A stretch of DNA of 64,000 nt from Bacteroidales bacterium. GTDB taxonomy: Bacteria; Bacteroidota; Bacteroidia; Bacteroidales; UBA932. Each line of letters begins with the position of its first letter. The stretch's first letter is position 1. Where the stretch lies: NCBI GenBank assembly GCA_016291185.1, contig JAEFAI010000003.1:1-64000 (forward strand), in the 5' to 3' direction. The notes beneath the pieces are model-generated. The model saw only the letters and a program-made list of their open reading frames with translations, had not been told where the DNA came from and ran no database searches. The translations under genes and the position numbers were made by a program. Positions 1 through 7,580 of the stretch are shown here, piece after piece.

Positions 1-134
1 AAGCGACCATTAGAGTATAGGCGACCATACTGAAAAACGACCACATAACGCCATGTACAGGCTATTTTTGTATAGTCAGATATAAGGCAGTTTTCTTCAA
101 AAAGTGGGACGGAAAGTGGGACCAAAAAAAAGAA
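1..134. other. AT-rich tip of a probable integrative element
   Basis: This AT-rich stretch has no credible gene. It holds a repeated GCGACCAT-like word near its start and a direct repeat AAGTGGGAC at about 101 and 114, just before a strong hairpin. The switch to G+C-rich coding DNA happens immediately after that hairpin. By general experience such sequence lies next to tyrosine-integrase genes at ends of Bacteroidota integrative elements; the integrase itself would be outside the window, so this is inference. Confidence 0.4.
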
Positions 135-157
135 AACCCGCTGATAATCAGCGGGTT
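135..157. terminator. perfect 10-bp inverted repeat, terminator-like
   Basis: AACCCGCTGA and TCAGCGGGTT pair perfectly around a three-base TAA loop. An A-run precedes the stem, so it would work best as a terminator for minus-strand transcripts. It also marks the compositional junction between AT-rich DNA on the left and G+C-rich coding sequence on the right. Confidence 0.6.
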
Positions 158-213
158 ACTGGATCGTCACCCTCGGCGGCCAGGTTCTGGTAACTCCTCC
201 GGAGATCAACTCC

Positions 214-555
214 GTGGAGGCTCCCAGCTCTGCCACCATCGTGTGCCAGGGTGACACCTTCACCTTCAAGCTGGACCAGGCTCCCGCTGACAACGGCGGC
301 ATCTTCCTGGTCATCGAGGCCACCGAAGGCAAGTCCAACGGTGTGAGCCGTGCCCACGCTTCCGCAGCCGCCATCAAGCTCGTGGAAGAGCCTACCGCAG
401 CCGCCGTGGATATCCGTGCGGACTACGTGGCCAAGAACGGCGCCCCTAGTGCTGCCGCTCCGAAGATCTTCTTCCGCTACTACCTGGTTGACTCCAGCAC
501 CGGCGTCAAGTCCCAGGTGATGCTGGCGGAGACCAAGTGGGAAGCCGGCGCCTAA
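214..555 (+). CDS. hypothetical protein, probably the 3' remnant of a larger gene
   Basis: The family is not recognised. A GTG at 214 gives 113 residues, with a purine-rich GGAGATC 7-14 bases upstream. The same frame is open back to 148, directly against the hairpin at 135-157, and reads as plausible protein there too (WIVTLGG, then a proline-rich stretch). The visible protein alternates hydrophobic and polar residues like a small beta-rich domain and ends in MLAETKWEAGA. There is no signal peptide or membrane segment. Codon use is G+C-rich like the chromosome, unlike the AT-rich DNA to its left. The simplest reading is that an insertion at about 157 removed the 5' end; use of the GTG as a real start cannot be excluded. 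Confidence 0.45.
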   Translation: MEAPSSATIVCQGDTFTFKLDQAPADNGGIFLVIEATEGKSNGVSRAHASAAAIKLVEEPTAAAVDIRADYVAKNGAPSAAAPKIFFRYYLVDSSTGVKSQVMLAETKWEAGA

Positions 556-593
556 GCCGCTCTCGGTCATCCGGGCCAAACCTAAACCTTTCT

Positions 594-622
594 GCCCTGG
601 CGCTCCGGCGCTGGGGCTTTTT
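594..622 (+). terminator. Rho-independent terminator
   Basis: A ten-pair stem (594-603 with 608-617, including G-T wobbles) closes a four-base TCCG loop and is followed by five T. It lies about 40 bases past the stop of the upstream fragment and would end its transcript. Confidence 0.75.
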
Positions 623-640
623 CGTGTCGTCGGAAGCGAG

Positions 641-648
641 TATCTTTG
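641..648 (+). promoter_or_regulatory. -7 promoter element (TATCTTTG)
   Basis: This matches the Bacteroidota -7 consensus TAnnTTTG and lies 25 bases before the ATG of the next gene. A clear -33 TTTG is not obvious. Confidence 0.5.
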
Positions 649-672
649 TAGTTGGAACAGAATCCAAAAGCC

Positions 673-1443
673 ATGAGTAACACCAAATTCTACATCGAAT
701 CTTCTTCATACGGAAGGTATCCCAACCTTGATTTTATACACAAAGTCAACAAGGAATACGACATATGTGTTCATAGCGATTATACTTGGAAGCCTTGTAT
801 CTGGGCATCGATTGCACGGCATTCACCCGTTGACGATACTGTTCCAAAGTCAGAGGATGGTTATAAGATAAAACGCATATCGGAGGAGCAGTTTAATGAG
901 TATTTCAACGCTAACTATGACGAACTGCAGGGGATGAACGTCAAGAGTGGCGATTACTTTCTTGAACGCAACAAGAATGATAATAGCTTTGTTTTTCACG
1001 CATTCTTTCAGAAGCCCAGCAAGCATATTAAAATATGTTGTCATCAGGGGATAGATGGCTCCGGATTCTCAATAGAGAGGGAGAATACGATCTCAATACG
1101 CCCAATGACCAAGAAACGCGGTCTTCATATTAACGAGGAATTGTTCTGCAAAGTCTATAAGATGGTTCTGGAGTTTCTCTATACTGGTTCTTCAATGCCT
1201 TCCTTGCAGGATAAGGTGTTCCAGGCTGTGAAGGGACTGCTCGACCCAGCCAGTGAGCCAATGGAGGTGGTAATCGCACAGGAATCGTACTATAAAAAAG
1301 CCCGTGACCTGATGCTCCAGCGCAAGGATGAACTCAAGGCACGCTTGGTAGAACTTGATGATAAACCCTCAACCCGTAGGGAGTTGAGGGCTCAGATGAA
1401 GGCCATAGACTACTGTGTTTCAGTCCTTGATAAGTACCATTGA
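673..1443 (+). CDS. orphan hypothetical protein (AT-rich, probably acquired)
   Basis: The product is 256 residues starting MSNTKFYIE. The in-frame TTG 21 bases upstream is less likely because the promoter -7 box ends only 3 bases before it. The family is not recognised. The protein is soluble with no signal or membrane segment. The N-terminal two thirds is mixed alpha/beta with many aromatic residues. The last 50 or so residues are strongly charged and helical, ending in a lysine/arginine-rich region that may be coiled coil. Codon use is much more AT-rich than the arginine operon, and the gene sits alone between decayed element fragments, so recent transfer is likely. It could be element cargo. 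Confidence 0.6.
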   Translation: MSNTKFYIESSSYGRYPNLDFIHKVNKEYDICVHSDYTWKPCIWASIARHSPVDDTVPKSEDGYKIKRISEEQFNEYFNANYDELQGMNVKSGDYFLERNKNDNSFVFHAFFQKPSKHIKICCHQGIDGSGFSIERENTISIRPMTKKRGLHINEELFCKVYKMVLEFLYTGSSMPSLQDKVFQAVKGLLDPASEPMEVVIAQESYYKKARDLMLQRKDELKARLVELDDKPSTRRELRAQMKAIDYCVSVLDKYH

Positions 1444-1652
1444 TTGTGATGCATTCGTCGGAATTTTTGTTGGTTTTGCCCTGAATATCGTCGGAATTTG
1501 TGTATAGTTCTACACTTAACGTCTTGATTATGTGCCATATAAGGCATGCGGCCCAATAACCTCTTTAAGGGGTCTGTTGGGGATGTGTGGCAAGAACCAC
1601 CTCGGAACGCGCCACGCCATACCGTTGGCCGGCCGTTGAGGTTACGTTGATT

Positions 1653-1898
1653 TTATTCACAGGCGCGCACGTAGGAAACAATTCCGTCAACGTGGAGCCG
1701 GGTGATGGCGTCCTTGCCTTCGTCGCTCAGGAGGAAGTCGCAGGAGCGGCGGCAATCCATAAATCCGTTCTCGGTCAGGCAGCTTGCACAGGCTGTGTGC
1801 TTGAGAATATAGAAGGCTGCTTCCTGATCTGCGTCGCCGTCAGGGGAGCGCTTTCCTGCAGTTTCACAGCCGTGTCCGTTGTCGATTAAGATTTTCAT
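1653..1898 (-). pseudogene. N-acetylmuramoyl-L-alanine amidase with internal deletion
   Basis: The first 21 residues (KILIDNGHG...GKRSPDG) match the start of the amidase_3-type lysis amidases carried by Bacteroidales mobile elements. The rest (DADQEAAFYILKHTACASC, then LTENGFMD...LLSDEG) matches their C-terminal end. Full-length relatives have roughly 80-100 more residues between these parts, including a zinc-ligand Glu and the conserved internal His. The deletion is in frame and joins at an S/P-D-G sequence present on both sides in relatives, which suggests recombination at a short repeat. The 81-residue product keeps the first metal-binding His and the late Glu but should not fold as an active amidase. 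It supports the view that this corner is a dying mobile element. Confidence 0.7.
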
Positions 1899-1970
1899 AG
1901 GACAAGGTGTTTAGGTTGCAGGTCGGCAGAATAAAGATACGAAGAATTCCGCATTTCCACAAAAACTTAC

Positions 1971-1978
1971 TACCTTTG
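1971..1978 (+). promoter_or_regulatory. -7 promoter element (TACCTTTG) of a possible small RNA
   Basis: A good TAnnTTTG match in an AT-rich setting with no open frame downstream. It is followed about 45 bases later by a terminator-like hairpin. Confidence 0.5.
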
Positions 1979-1983
1979 CCCCT

Positions 1984-2060
1984 GAAGCAGCACCTTAGTT
2001 GCTGACTTTATTTTCGCTACGGTCTGGTGAAACTCGTGATGGGCTTTACCAGACCTTTTT
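1984..2060 (+). ncRNA. candidate small non-coding RNA
   Basis: The stretch starts just after a -7 box and ends in a terminator: GGTCTGGT (2021-2028) pairs with ACCAGACC (2048-2055), followed by TTTTT. A weaker 5' hairpin, GCAGCA with TTGCTG, precedes it. No reading frame of note lies inside. The layout (TACCTTTG, small hairpin, long hairpin, T-run) is repeated at 29437-29510. No known RNA family is recognised. Confidence 0.35.
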
Positions 2061-2108
2061 CGTATCAATACCGAATTTTAGGAAGGTTTTAGGAAGGTTT
2101 TTTATAGC

Positions 2109-2142
2109 AAAACCCCTCTCAGATTGCTCTGAAAGGGGTTTC
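2109..2142 (-). terminator. terminator of tRNA-Phe
   Basis: Read on the minus strand, AAACCCCTTT pairs with the AGGGGTTTT side and is followed by a T-rich tail. It starts three bases after the tRNA 3' end. Confidence 0.7.
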
Positions 2143-2144
2143 CG

Positions 2145-2217
2145 TGGTGCTGGGAAGAATCGAACTGCCGACACAAGGATTTTCAGTCCTTTGCTCTACC
2201 ATCTGAGCTACAGCACC
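2145..2217 (-). tRNA. tRNA-Phe (GAA)
   Basis: Read on the minus strand, a seven-pair acceptor stem (GGTGCTG/CAGCACC), a D-arm with GCTCAG..GGTAGAGC, an anticodon stem AAGGA/TCCTT around loop CTGAAAA (anticodon GAA) and a T-arm with TTCGATT can be drawn. The T stem has one C-T mismatch. CCA is not encoded after the discriminator A, which is common in this phylum. The gene lies beside element remnants, and tRNA genes are frequent integration sites. Confidence 0.9.
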
Positions 2218-2299
2218 AGTTGCGTTTTGGGATTGCAAATATAGGAACAGTTTGTGAATCCACCAAATTTAATTTGCGATTTCGCGTAGAAAAATGCGA

Positions 2300-3229
2300 T
2301 TAAATGCGTCTCCCGGCAAGGATGACGCCCACGAGGATCAGGGCGGAGCCGATGGCACCGGCGGGCGTGAGCCGCTCGCCGAGCAGGAGCATCGCCGAGA
2401 TCAGGGTGAACACGGGGTTCAGATAAACGTAGTTGACGGCGGTGATGTTGCCGAGCCGGGCCGTCACCAGGTTCCAGGCCACGAAGCAGGCGAGGGAAGC
2501 GCAGAGGCCCAGGAAGAGTAGGTTCCCCCAGACCACCGGCTGCAGGAAAAGCTCCAGCGGAGCGAAATCGCGTCCGAGCAGGAAGGGGAGTATCGTCAAT
2601 AGCCCGTAGAAGAAGACCTTGCGCGTGGCGAAAACAGCGCCGTATTCATCCGTAATCTTTCCGATGAACAGGCTGTACAACGCCCAGCAAAGGGCTGCGC
2701 CGAGGGCCAGCAGGTCGCCGCGCAGCGACACCTGGACGCGCTGTCCGTCGAACATCATCAGGGCCATACCGCCGAGGGCCAGGAGCGTGCCCAGCGCTAG
2801 CATCCAGCCGGAACCAATGCGCTCCAGGGCGTCGGCGAAGCGGTCGTGGCGGACGCGCCGATAGATTAAGGAAAAGAGCGCGGTGAAGAGCGGCGCGCTG
2901 CACACCAGGAAAGAGACGTTGCTCGCCTGCGTGTGCGCCAGGGCCGTGTTTTCCGCCAGGAAGTAGAAGGAGCCGCCCGTCAGGCCCAGGAAGACGAAAA
3001 TCAGCTCATCCTGCCAGGTGCGGGCGAAGAGGGAAAGGATTCGCCGGTCAAGCCGGCGAATGACGGAGAAGAGCCAGATGCCGAGGTAGGCCATCGAGAA
3101 GCGAACAACAAAGATCTCCGCAGGATCGAGTCCTGCGGAAATCAAAGTCTTGGTGCTCACGAAGGTCAGGCCCCAGATGGCCACGACGACGAGCGCCAGC
3201 AGATGCCAGGGAAGTCGCTTGCCAGCCAT
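2300..3229 (-). CDS. EamA/DMT-family transporter
   Basis: 309 residues with about ten membrane helices arranged as two EamA repeats, beginning LALVVVAIWGLTFVSTKTLI. It would export or exchange small metabolites across the inner membrane; the substrate cannot be told from sequence. It is the last gene of the arginine/carbamoyl-phosphate operon and starts directly next to the stop codon of the GNAT-fold gene, so export of an amino acid or intermediate is a reasonable guess. Residues 55-64 (SVIRRLDRRI), in the loop after the second helix, are encoded by a copy of the dispersed palindrome found elsewhere in this window: an in-frame repeat insertion that the loop apparently tolerates. Confidence 0.85.
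   Translation of the reverse strand: MAGKRLPWHLLALVVVAIWGLTFVSTKTLISAGLDPAEIFVVRFSMAYLGIWLFSVIRRLDRRILSLFARTWQDELIFVFLGLTGGSFYFLAENTALAHTQASNVSFLVCSAPLFTALFSLIYRRVRHDRFADALERIGSGWMLALGTLLALGGMALMMFDGQRVQVSLRGDLLALGAALCWALYSLFIGKITDEYGAVFATRKVFFYGLLTILPFLLGRDFAPLELFLQPVVWGNLLFLGLCASLACFVAWNLVTARLGNITAVNYVYLNPVFTLISAMLLLGERLTPAGAIGSALILVGVILAGRRI
3038..3065. repeat. REP-like palindrome inside the EamA gene
   Basis: GATTCGCCGG...CCGGCGAATGAC: same outer GAT/ATGAC ends, arm lengths and GTCAAG centre as the intergenic copies. Here it is read through in frame as part of the transporter. Confidence 0.85.
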
Positions 3230-4387
3230 CTAATCCAGTTTCTTGATGTAGGAGCGGCGCCGTTTGCGGCATTCCAGGCGGAAAACCTCGAACTGCCGCA
3301 GACAGATCTGGTTGGTCTCCAGGATGGCATTGGTCTCGGCCCACTTGATCCCGTCCTGATGATAGGCGTTCAGGATTTCCAGGACCAAGATGGAGTTCAG
3401 GCCCGTATGCTGGTATTCGGGAATCACACCGACCAGCAGCATTTCCGCGCCGCCTTCGCGCTTTGACAACAGGGATCTGAGGATATGGAACCAGCCGAAG
3501 GGGAACAGCTTGCCGCGGGTCTTCTGCAGGGCACCGGAGATAGAGGGCATGGTAATGCCGAATGCGACCAGTTCGCCTTTCTCGTTCTCGATCATGGAAA
3601 GATAGCGCAGGTCCAGGAGTTTCAAATAGAATCCCAGGTACTTTTCCGCCATATGCTGCGGGAGGACGGTAAAATTGTAGAGATCCTTATAGCATTTGTT
3701 GATGCAGTCGAACACCTTTTGGCCGTAACCCTCCTTCCGGATCATCTTGCGGGTGATTTTGCGCACGTGGCAATTGGCCCGCTGGAGGACGATTTTGCGC
3801 ATCCGGTCATAGCGCTCCGGCGTGGTGCCGTCGAAGAACATCCGGTATTCCAGCCAATCGGCATCCTTCTCGAAGCCCATTTCGGCCAGGTGGTCGTTGT
3901 AGTACGGATGGTTGTAAATCAAGGCCATGGTACTGACCTGGTCGTATCCGTCCACGAGCATGCCTTCCGGGTCAAAATCCGTGAAGCCCAGCGGCCCCAC
4001 GACGGAATCCATGCCGTATTGCCGGCCGAATTCCTCCACCTTGTCCATCAGAGCACGGGACACCTCCCGGTCATCGATGAAATCGATCCAACCAAAGCGT
4101 ACTTGCTTGTGGTTCCACTGCTCGTTGGCTCTGTGGTTGACGATGGCGGCCACACGGCCCACCAGCTCGCCGCCTTTGTAGGCCAGATAGAGCTTGGAGT
4201 CGCAGAATTCCTGCGCCGCCCCTTTCTTCTGGTCCAGGGTATCCATCTGGTCAAACACGAGCGGCGGGACATAATAAGGGTTGTCCCGGTAGAGCTTCTC
4301 CGGAAAATTGACGAACGTTCTCAGTTCACGCCGCGTGGTGACTTCTTTGATCTCGACGGGCAAGGACAGGTTTTGACTAATACTCAT
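3230..4387 (-). CDS. GNAT-fold acyltransferase-like protein (paralogue 1)
   Basis: 385 residues from ATG 4387. A longer frame upstream only runs antisense-like through carB and was rejected. The start overlaps the carB stop by 11 bases, so the two are translationally coupled. It belongs to a Bacteroidota family usually annotated as N-acetyltransferase-like: an N-terminal FVNFPEKLYRDNPYYVPP segment, a central GPLGFTDFDPEGMLVDG block and a C-terminal GNAT-like domain with a GVIPEYQHTGLNS acyl-CoA loop. Reaction and substrate are unknown. A close relative lies at 57377-58513 in another context, so the link to arginine synthesis may be only positional. Cytosolic, no signal peptide. Confidence 0.75.
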   Translation of the reverse strand: MSISQNLSLPVEIKEVTTRRELRTFVNFPEKLYRDNPYYVPPLVFDQMDTLDQKKGAAQEFCDSKLYLAYKGGELVGRVAAIVNHRANEQWNHKQVRFGWIDFIDDREVSRALMDKVEEFGRQYGMDSVVGPLGFTDFDPEGMLVDGYDQVSTMALIYNHPYYNDHLAEMGFEKDADWLEYRMFFDGTTPERYDRMRKIVLQRANCHVRKITRKMIRKEGYGQKVFDCINKCYKDLYNFTVLPQHMAEKYLGFYLKLLDLRYLSMIENEKGELVAFGITMPSISGALQKTRGKLFPFGWFHILRSLLSKREGGAEMLLVGVIPEYQHTGLNSILVLEILNAYHQDGIKWAETNAILETNQICLRQFEVFRLECRKRRRSYIKKLD

Positions 4388-7300
4388 CCCAACTCTTGAT
4401 GCTGATCGCGTCCTGCGGAACGGCGCAGAAGGCACGGATGTAGGCCGTCGCAAGGCGGCTGTTGGTGATGAGCGGCACGTTGAAGTCGATGGCTGCGCGA
4501 CGCATCTGGTAGCCATTGCTGAGCTCGCTGTGGGTGAAGTTCTTGGGGATGTTGATCACCAGCTCCACTTCGTGCTTGCGGATCAGGTCCAGGGCGGCGG
4601 GAGCGCCGTCGGCCTGCTCGTTCGGCCAGAGGGCCTGGATGGCCGGGACGCCGTTCTCATTCAGGTACTTGGCCGTACCGCCCGTGGCGTAGATCGTATA
4701 GTTCTTGTCCGAGAGGAGCTGGCAGGCGCGCAGCAGGTCAGCCTTCTGGATCGGGTTACCCGAGGAGATGAGGATGGACTTCTGCGGGATGCGGTGGCCC
4801 ACGGAGAGCATGGACTTGAGCAGGGCCTCATTGAGATTGTCGCCGATGCAGCCCACCTCGCCGGTAGAAGCCATATCCACGCCCAGCACCGGGTCCGCCT
4901 TGCCCAGACGGGCGAAGGAGAACTGCGAGCACTTGATGCCGACGTAGTCGAGCTCGAAGGGATCGATGTCGATCTTCTCCGGGCGTTGGCCGAGCATACA
5001 GCGCGTGGCCAGGTCGATGAGGTTGACCTTCAAGACCTTGGACACGAACGGGAAGCTGCGGGAGGCACGCAGGTTGCACTCGATCACCTTGATGTAGTTG
5101 TCGGTGGCGAGGAACTGGATGTTGAACGGGCCGGTGATATGCAGCTCAGCGGCAATGGCTGCCGCGGTCTTGCGGATCTTGGCGGCCGTGATGCCGTAGA
5201 TCTTCTGCGGCGGGAACTGGATGGTGGCGTCGCCGGAGTGCACGCCCGCGAACTCGATGTGCTCGGAGATCGCGTAGGCGATCACCTTGCCGCCATCGGC
5301 CACGGCGTCGCATTCCAGCTCCTTGCAGCGCTGCATGAAGGAACTGATGACCACCGGATGCTCCTCGGAGACCTCGACGGCCATGTCGAGGAAGATGCGG
5401 AGGTCTTCCTTGCTGTAGCAGACGTTCATAGCGGCGCCAGAGAGCACGTACGAAGGACGCACGAGCACCGGGAAGCCGACTTCCTCGACGAACTTGTCCA
5501 CATCCTCCATCGTCGTCAGCTCGCTCCAGCGAGGCTGGTCGATGCCGAGCTTATCGACGATCTGGGAGAACTTGTTGCGGTCCTCCGCGCGGTCGATATC
5601 GTGGGCCGTCGTTCCTAAAATGTGCACGCCGGCACGCATCAGGGGAACAGCCAGGTTGTTCGGGATCTGGCCGCCCACGCTCACGATCACACCGTAAGGC
5701 TTCTCCATCCCGCAGATCTCCATCACCGTCTCGAAGCTCAGCTCGTCGAAATAGAGCCGGTCGCAGACGTCGTAGTCGGTGGAGACGGTCTCGGGGTTGT
5801 AGTTGATCATGATGGCCTTGTAACCGCTGCTGCGCAGGGTGTTCAGGGCATTCACGCCGCACCAGTCGAACTCCACGGAGCTGCCGATGCGGTAGGCGCC
5901 GGAGCCCAGGACGATGACCGTATTGGAAACATCGTCGAACGAGACGTCGTCCGTCTCGCCGTTGTATGTCAGATACAGGTAATTGGTCGAGGAAGGGAAC
6001 TCCGCAGCCAGGGTATCGATCTGCTTCACATGCGGGCGCAGACCCAGGAAGGCGCGCAGCTCGCGCACCTTGGCCTCGGGCGTGCCGAGCACGCGGGCGA
6101 TCTGGATATCCGAGAAGCCCTGGCACTTGGCCTTCTTGAGGAGGTCGAAGCCGATGTCCGTCAGCTTCTTGCAGGCTTCGAGCTCGCGGTAGGTGTTCTC
6201 GATGCCGGCCAGCTTGCAGAGGAACCAGCGGTCAATCTTGGTCAACTCGTGGATGCGGTCCACCGTGTAGCCGGCCTCGAAGGCAGCGGCGATGGCAAAG
6301 ATGCGCGTATCGGTCGGGGTCTTGAGCGCCTCGTCCAGGTCTTCGCGCTTGAACGGCTTGTTGCAGACAAAGCCGTTGGCGCCCTGGCCGATCATGCGCA
6401 GACCCTTCTGGATGGCTTCTTCGAAGCTGCGGCCGATGGCCATCACTTCGCCGACGCTCTTCATGCTGGAGCCGATCTCACGGGACACGCCCTTGAACTT
6501 GGCAAGGTCCCAGCGGGGAATCTTGCAGACCACGTAGTCCAGCGCCGGCTCGAAGAAGGCCGGGGTGGTCTTGGTCACGGAGTTCTTCAGCTCGTAGAGG
6601 CCGTAGCCGAGGCCGAGCTTGGCGGCGATGAAGGCGAGGGGATAGCCCGTGGCCTTGGAGGCCAGAGCGGAGGAACGGCTCAGACGGGCGTTCACCTCGA
6701 TGACGCGGTAGTCCTCGCCTTCCGGGCTGAAGGCGTACTGCACGTTGCACTCGCCGACGATGCCGACATGGCGGACGATGTCGATGGCGATCTTGCGCAG
6801 GTAGTGGTATTCGTCGTTGGTCAGGGTCTGGGAAGGAGCCACCACGATACTCTCGCCGGTGTGGATGCCGAGCGGGTCGAAGTTCTCCATGTTACAGACC
6901 GTGATGCAGTTGTCGTAGCGGTCGCGGACGACCTCATACTCAATTTCTTTCCAGCCGCGCAGGGACTTCTCGACGAGCACCTGCGGGGAGAAGGAGAAAG
7001 CCTTGCGGGCCACGGTCTCCAACTCGTCTTCGTTCTCGCAGAAGCCGGAGCCCAGGCCGCCCAGCGCGTAGGCCGCGCGAATGATGACCGGGTAGCCGAC
7101 CTCGCGTGCAGCGGCGCGGGCCTCTTCGAGGTTGGCCGCGGCGTGCGACTTGATCGTCTTGACGCCGATCTCGTCCAGGCGCTCCACGAAGAGCTCGCGG
7201 TCCTCGGTGTCGATGATGGACTGGACCGGAGTGCCGAGCACCTGCACGTTGTTCGCCTCGAGGACGCCGCTCTTGTAGAGCTCCACACCGCAGTTAAGCG

Positions 7301-7580
7301 CGGTCTGGCCGCCGAACGAGAGCAGGATGCCCTGCGGCTTCTCTTTCTTGATGACCTTCTCCACGAAGAAGGGGGTCACGGGCAGGAAATAGACCTTGTC
7401 GGCCACGCCTTCGGAGGTCTGCACCGTGGCGATGTTAGGGTTGATGAGGACCGTCTGGATGCCCTCCTCGCGGAGGGCTTTGAGGGCCTGCGAGCCGCTG
7501 TAGTCGAATTCGCCGGCCTCGCCGATCTTAAGGGCGCCCGAGCCGAGCACCAGCACTTTCTTTATATTGGAGTCGATCAT
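4377..7580 (-). CDS. carB: carbamoyl-phosphate synthase large subunit
   Basis: 1067 residues, the normal length. Makes carbamoyl phosphate from bicarbonate, ATP and the ammonia supplied by CarA. Two ATP-grasp halves are clear: the first starts LVLGSGALKIGEAGEFDYSG, the second IVLGSGAYRIGSSVEFDWC, and an MGS-like allosteric domain closes the protein (ILISSGNPIQKADLL... ATGGTAKYLNENG). The first-half signature resembles eukaryotic CAD/CPS more than typical bacterial CarB ([20 protein letters not shown]), as in a subset of Bacteroidota enzymes. The ATG overlaps the carA stop (ATGA). Its place within the arg genes suggests it serves arginine synthesis; pyrimidines may use it too. Confidence 0.97.
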   Translation of the reverse strand: MIDSNIKKVLVLGSGALKIGEAGEFDYSGSQALKALREEGIQTVLINPNIATVQTSEGVADKVYFLPVTPFFVEKVIKKEKPQGILLSFGGQTALNCGVELYKSGVLEANNVQVLGTPVQSIIDTEDRELFVERLDEIGVKTIKSHAAANLEEARAAAREVGYPVIIRAAYALGGLGSGFCENEDELETVARKAFSFSPQVLVEKSLRGWKEIEYEVVRDRYDNCITVCNMENFDPLGIHTGESIVVAPSQTLTNDEYHYLRKIAIDIVRHVGIVGECNVQYAFSPEGEDYRVIEVNARLSRSSALASKATGYPLAFIAAKLGLGYGLYELKNSVTKTTPAFFEPALDYVVCKIPRWDLAKFKGVSREIGSSMKSVGEVMAIGRSFEEAIQKGLRMIGQGANGFVCNKPFKREDLDEALKTPTDTRIFAIAAAFEAGYTVDRIHELTKIDRWFLCKLAGIENTYRELEACKKLTDIGFDLLKKAKCQGFSDIQIARVLGTPEAKVRELRAFLGLRPHVKQIDTLAAEFPSSTNYLYLTYNGETDDVSFDDVSNTVIVLGSGAYRIGSSVEFDWCGVNALNTLRSSGYKAIMINYNPETVSTDYDVCDRLYFDELSFETVMEICGMEKPYGVIVSVGGQIPNNLAVPLMRAGVHILGTTAHDIDRAEDRNKFSQIVDKLGIDQPRWSELTTMEDVDKFVEEVGFPVLVRPSYVLSGAAMNVCYSKEDLRIFLDMAVEVSEEHPVVISSFMQRCKELECDAVADGGKVIAYAISEHIEFAGVHSGDATIQFPPQKIYGITAAKIRKTAAAIAAELHITGPFNIQFLATDNYIKVIECNLRASRSFPFVSKVLKVNLIDLATRCMLGQRPEKIDIDPFELDYVGIKCSQFSFARLGKADPVLGVDMASTGEVGCIGDNLNEALLKSMLSVGHRIPQKSILISSGNPIQKADLLRACQLLSDKNYTIYATGGTAKYLNENGVPAIQALWPNEQADGAPAALDLIRKHEVELVINIPKNFTHSELSNGYQMRRAAIDFNVPLITNSRLATAYIRAFCAVPQDAISIKSWDEY

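Noticed and set aside
652..672. TTG start 21 bases upstream of the orphan gene's ATG
   Set aside because: The promoter -7 box ends only 3 bases before it, so the TTG would lie at or before the transcript start; ATG 673 fits better.
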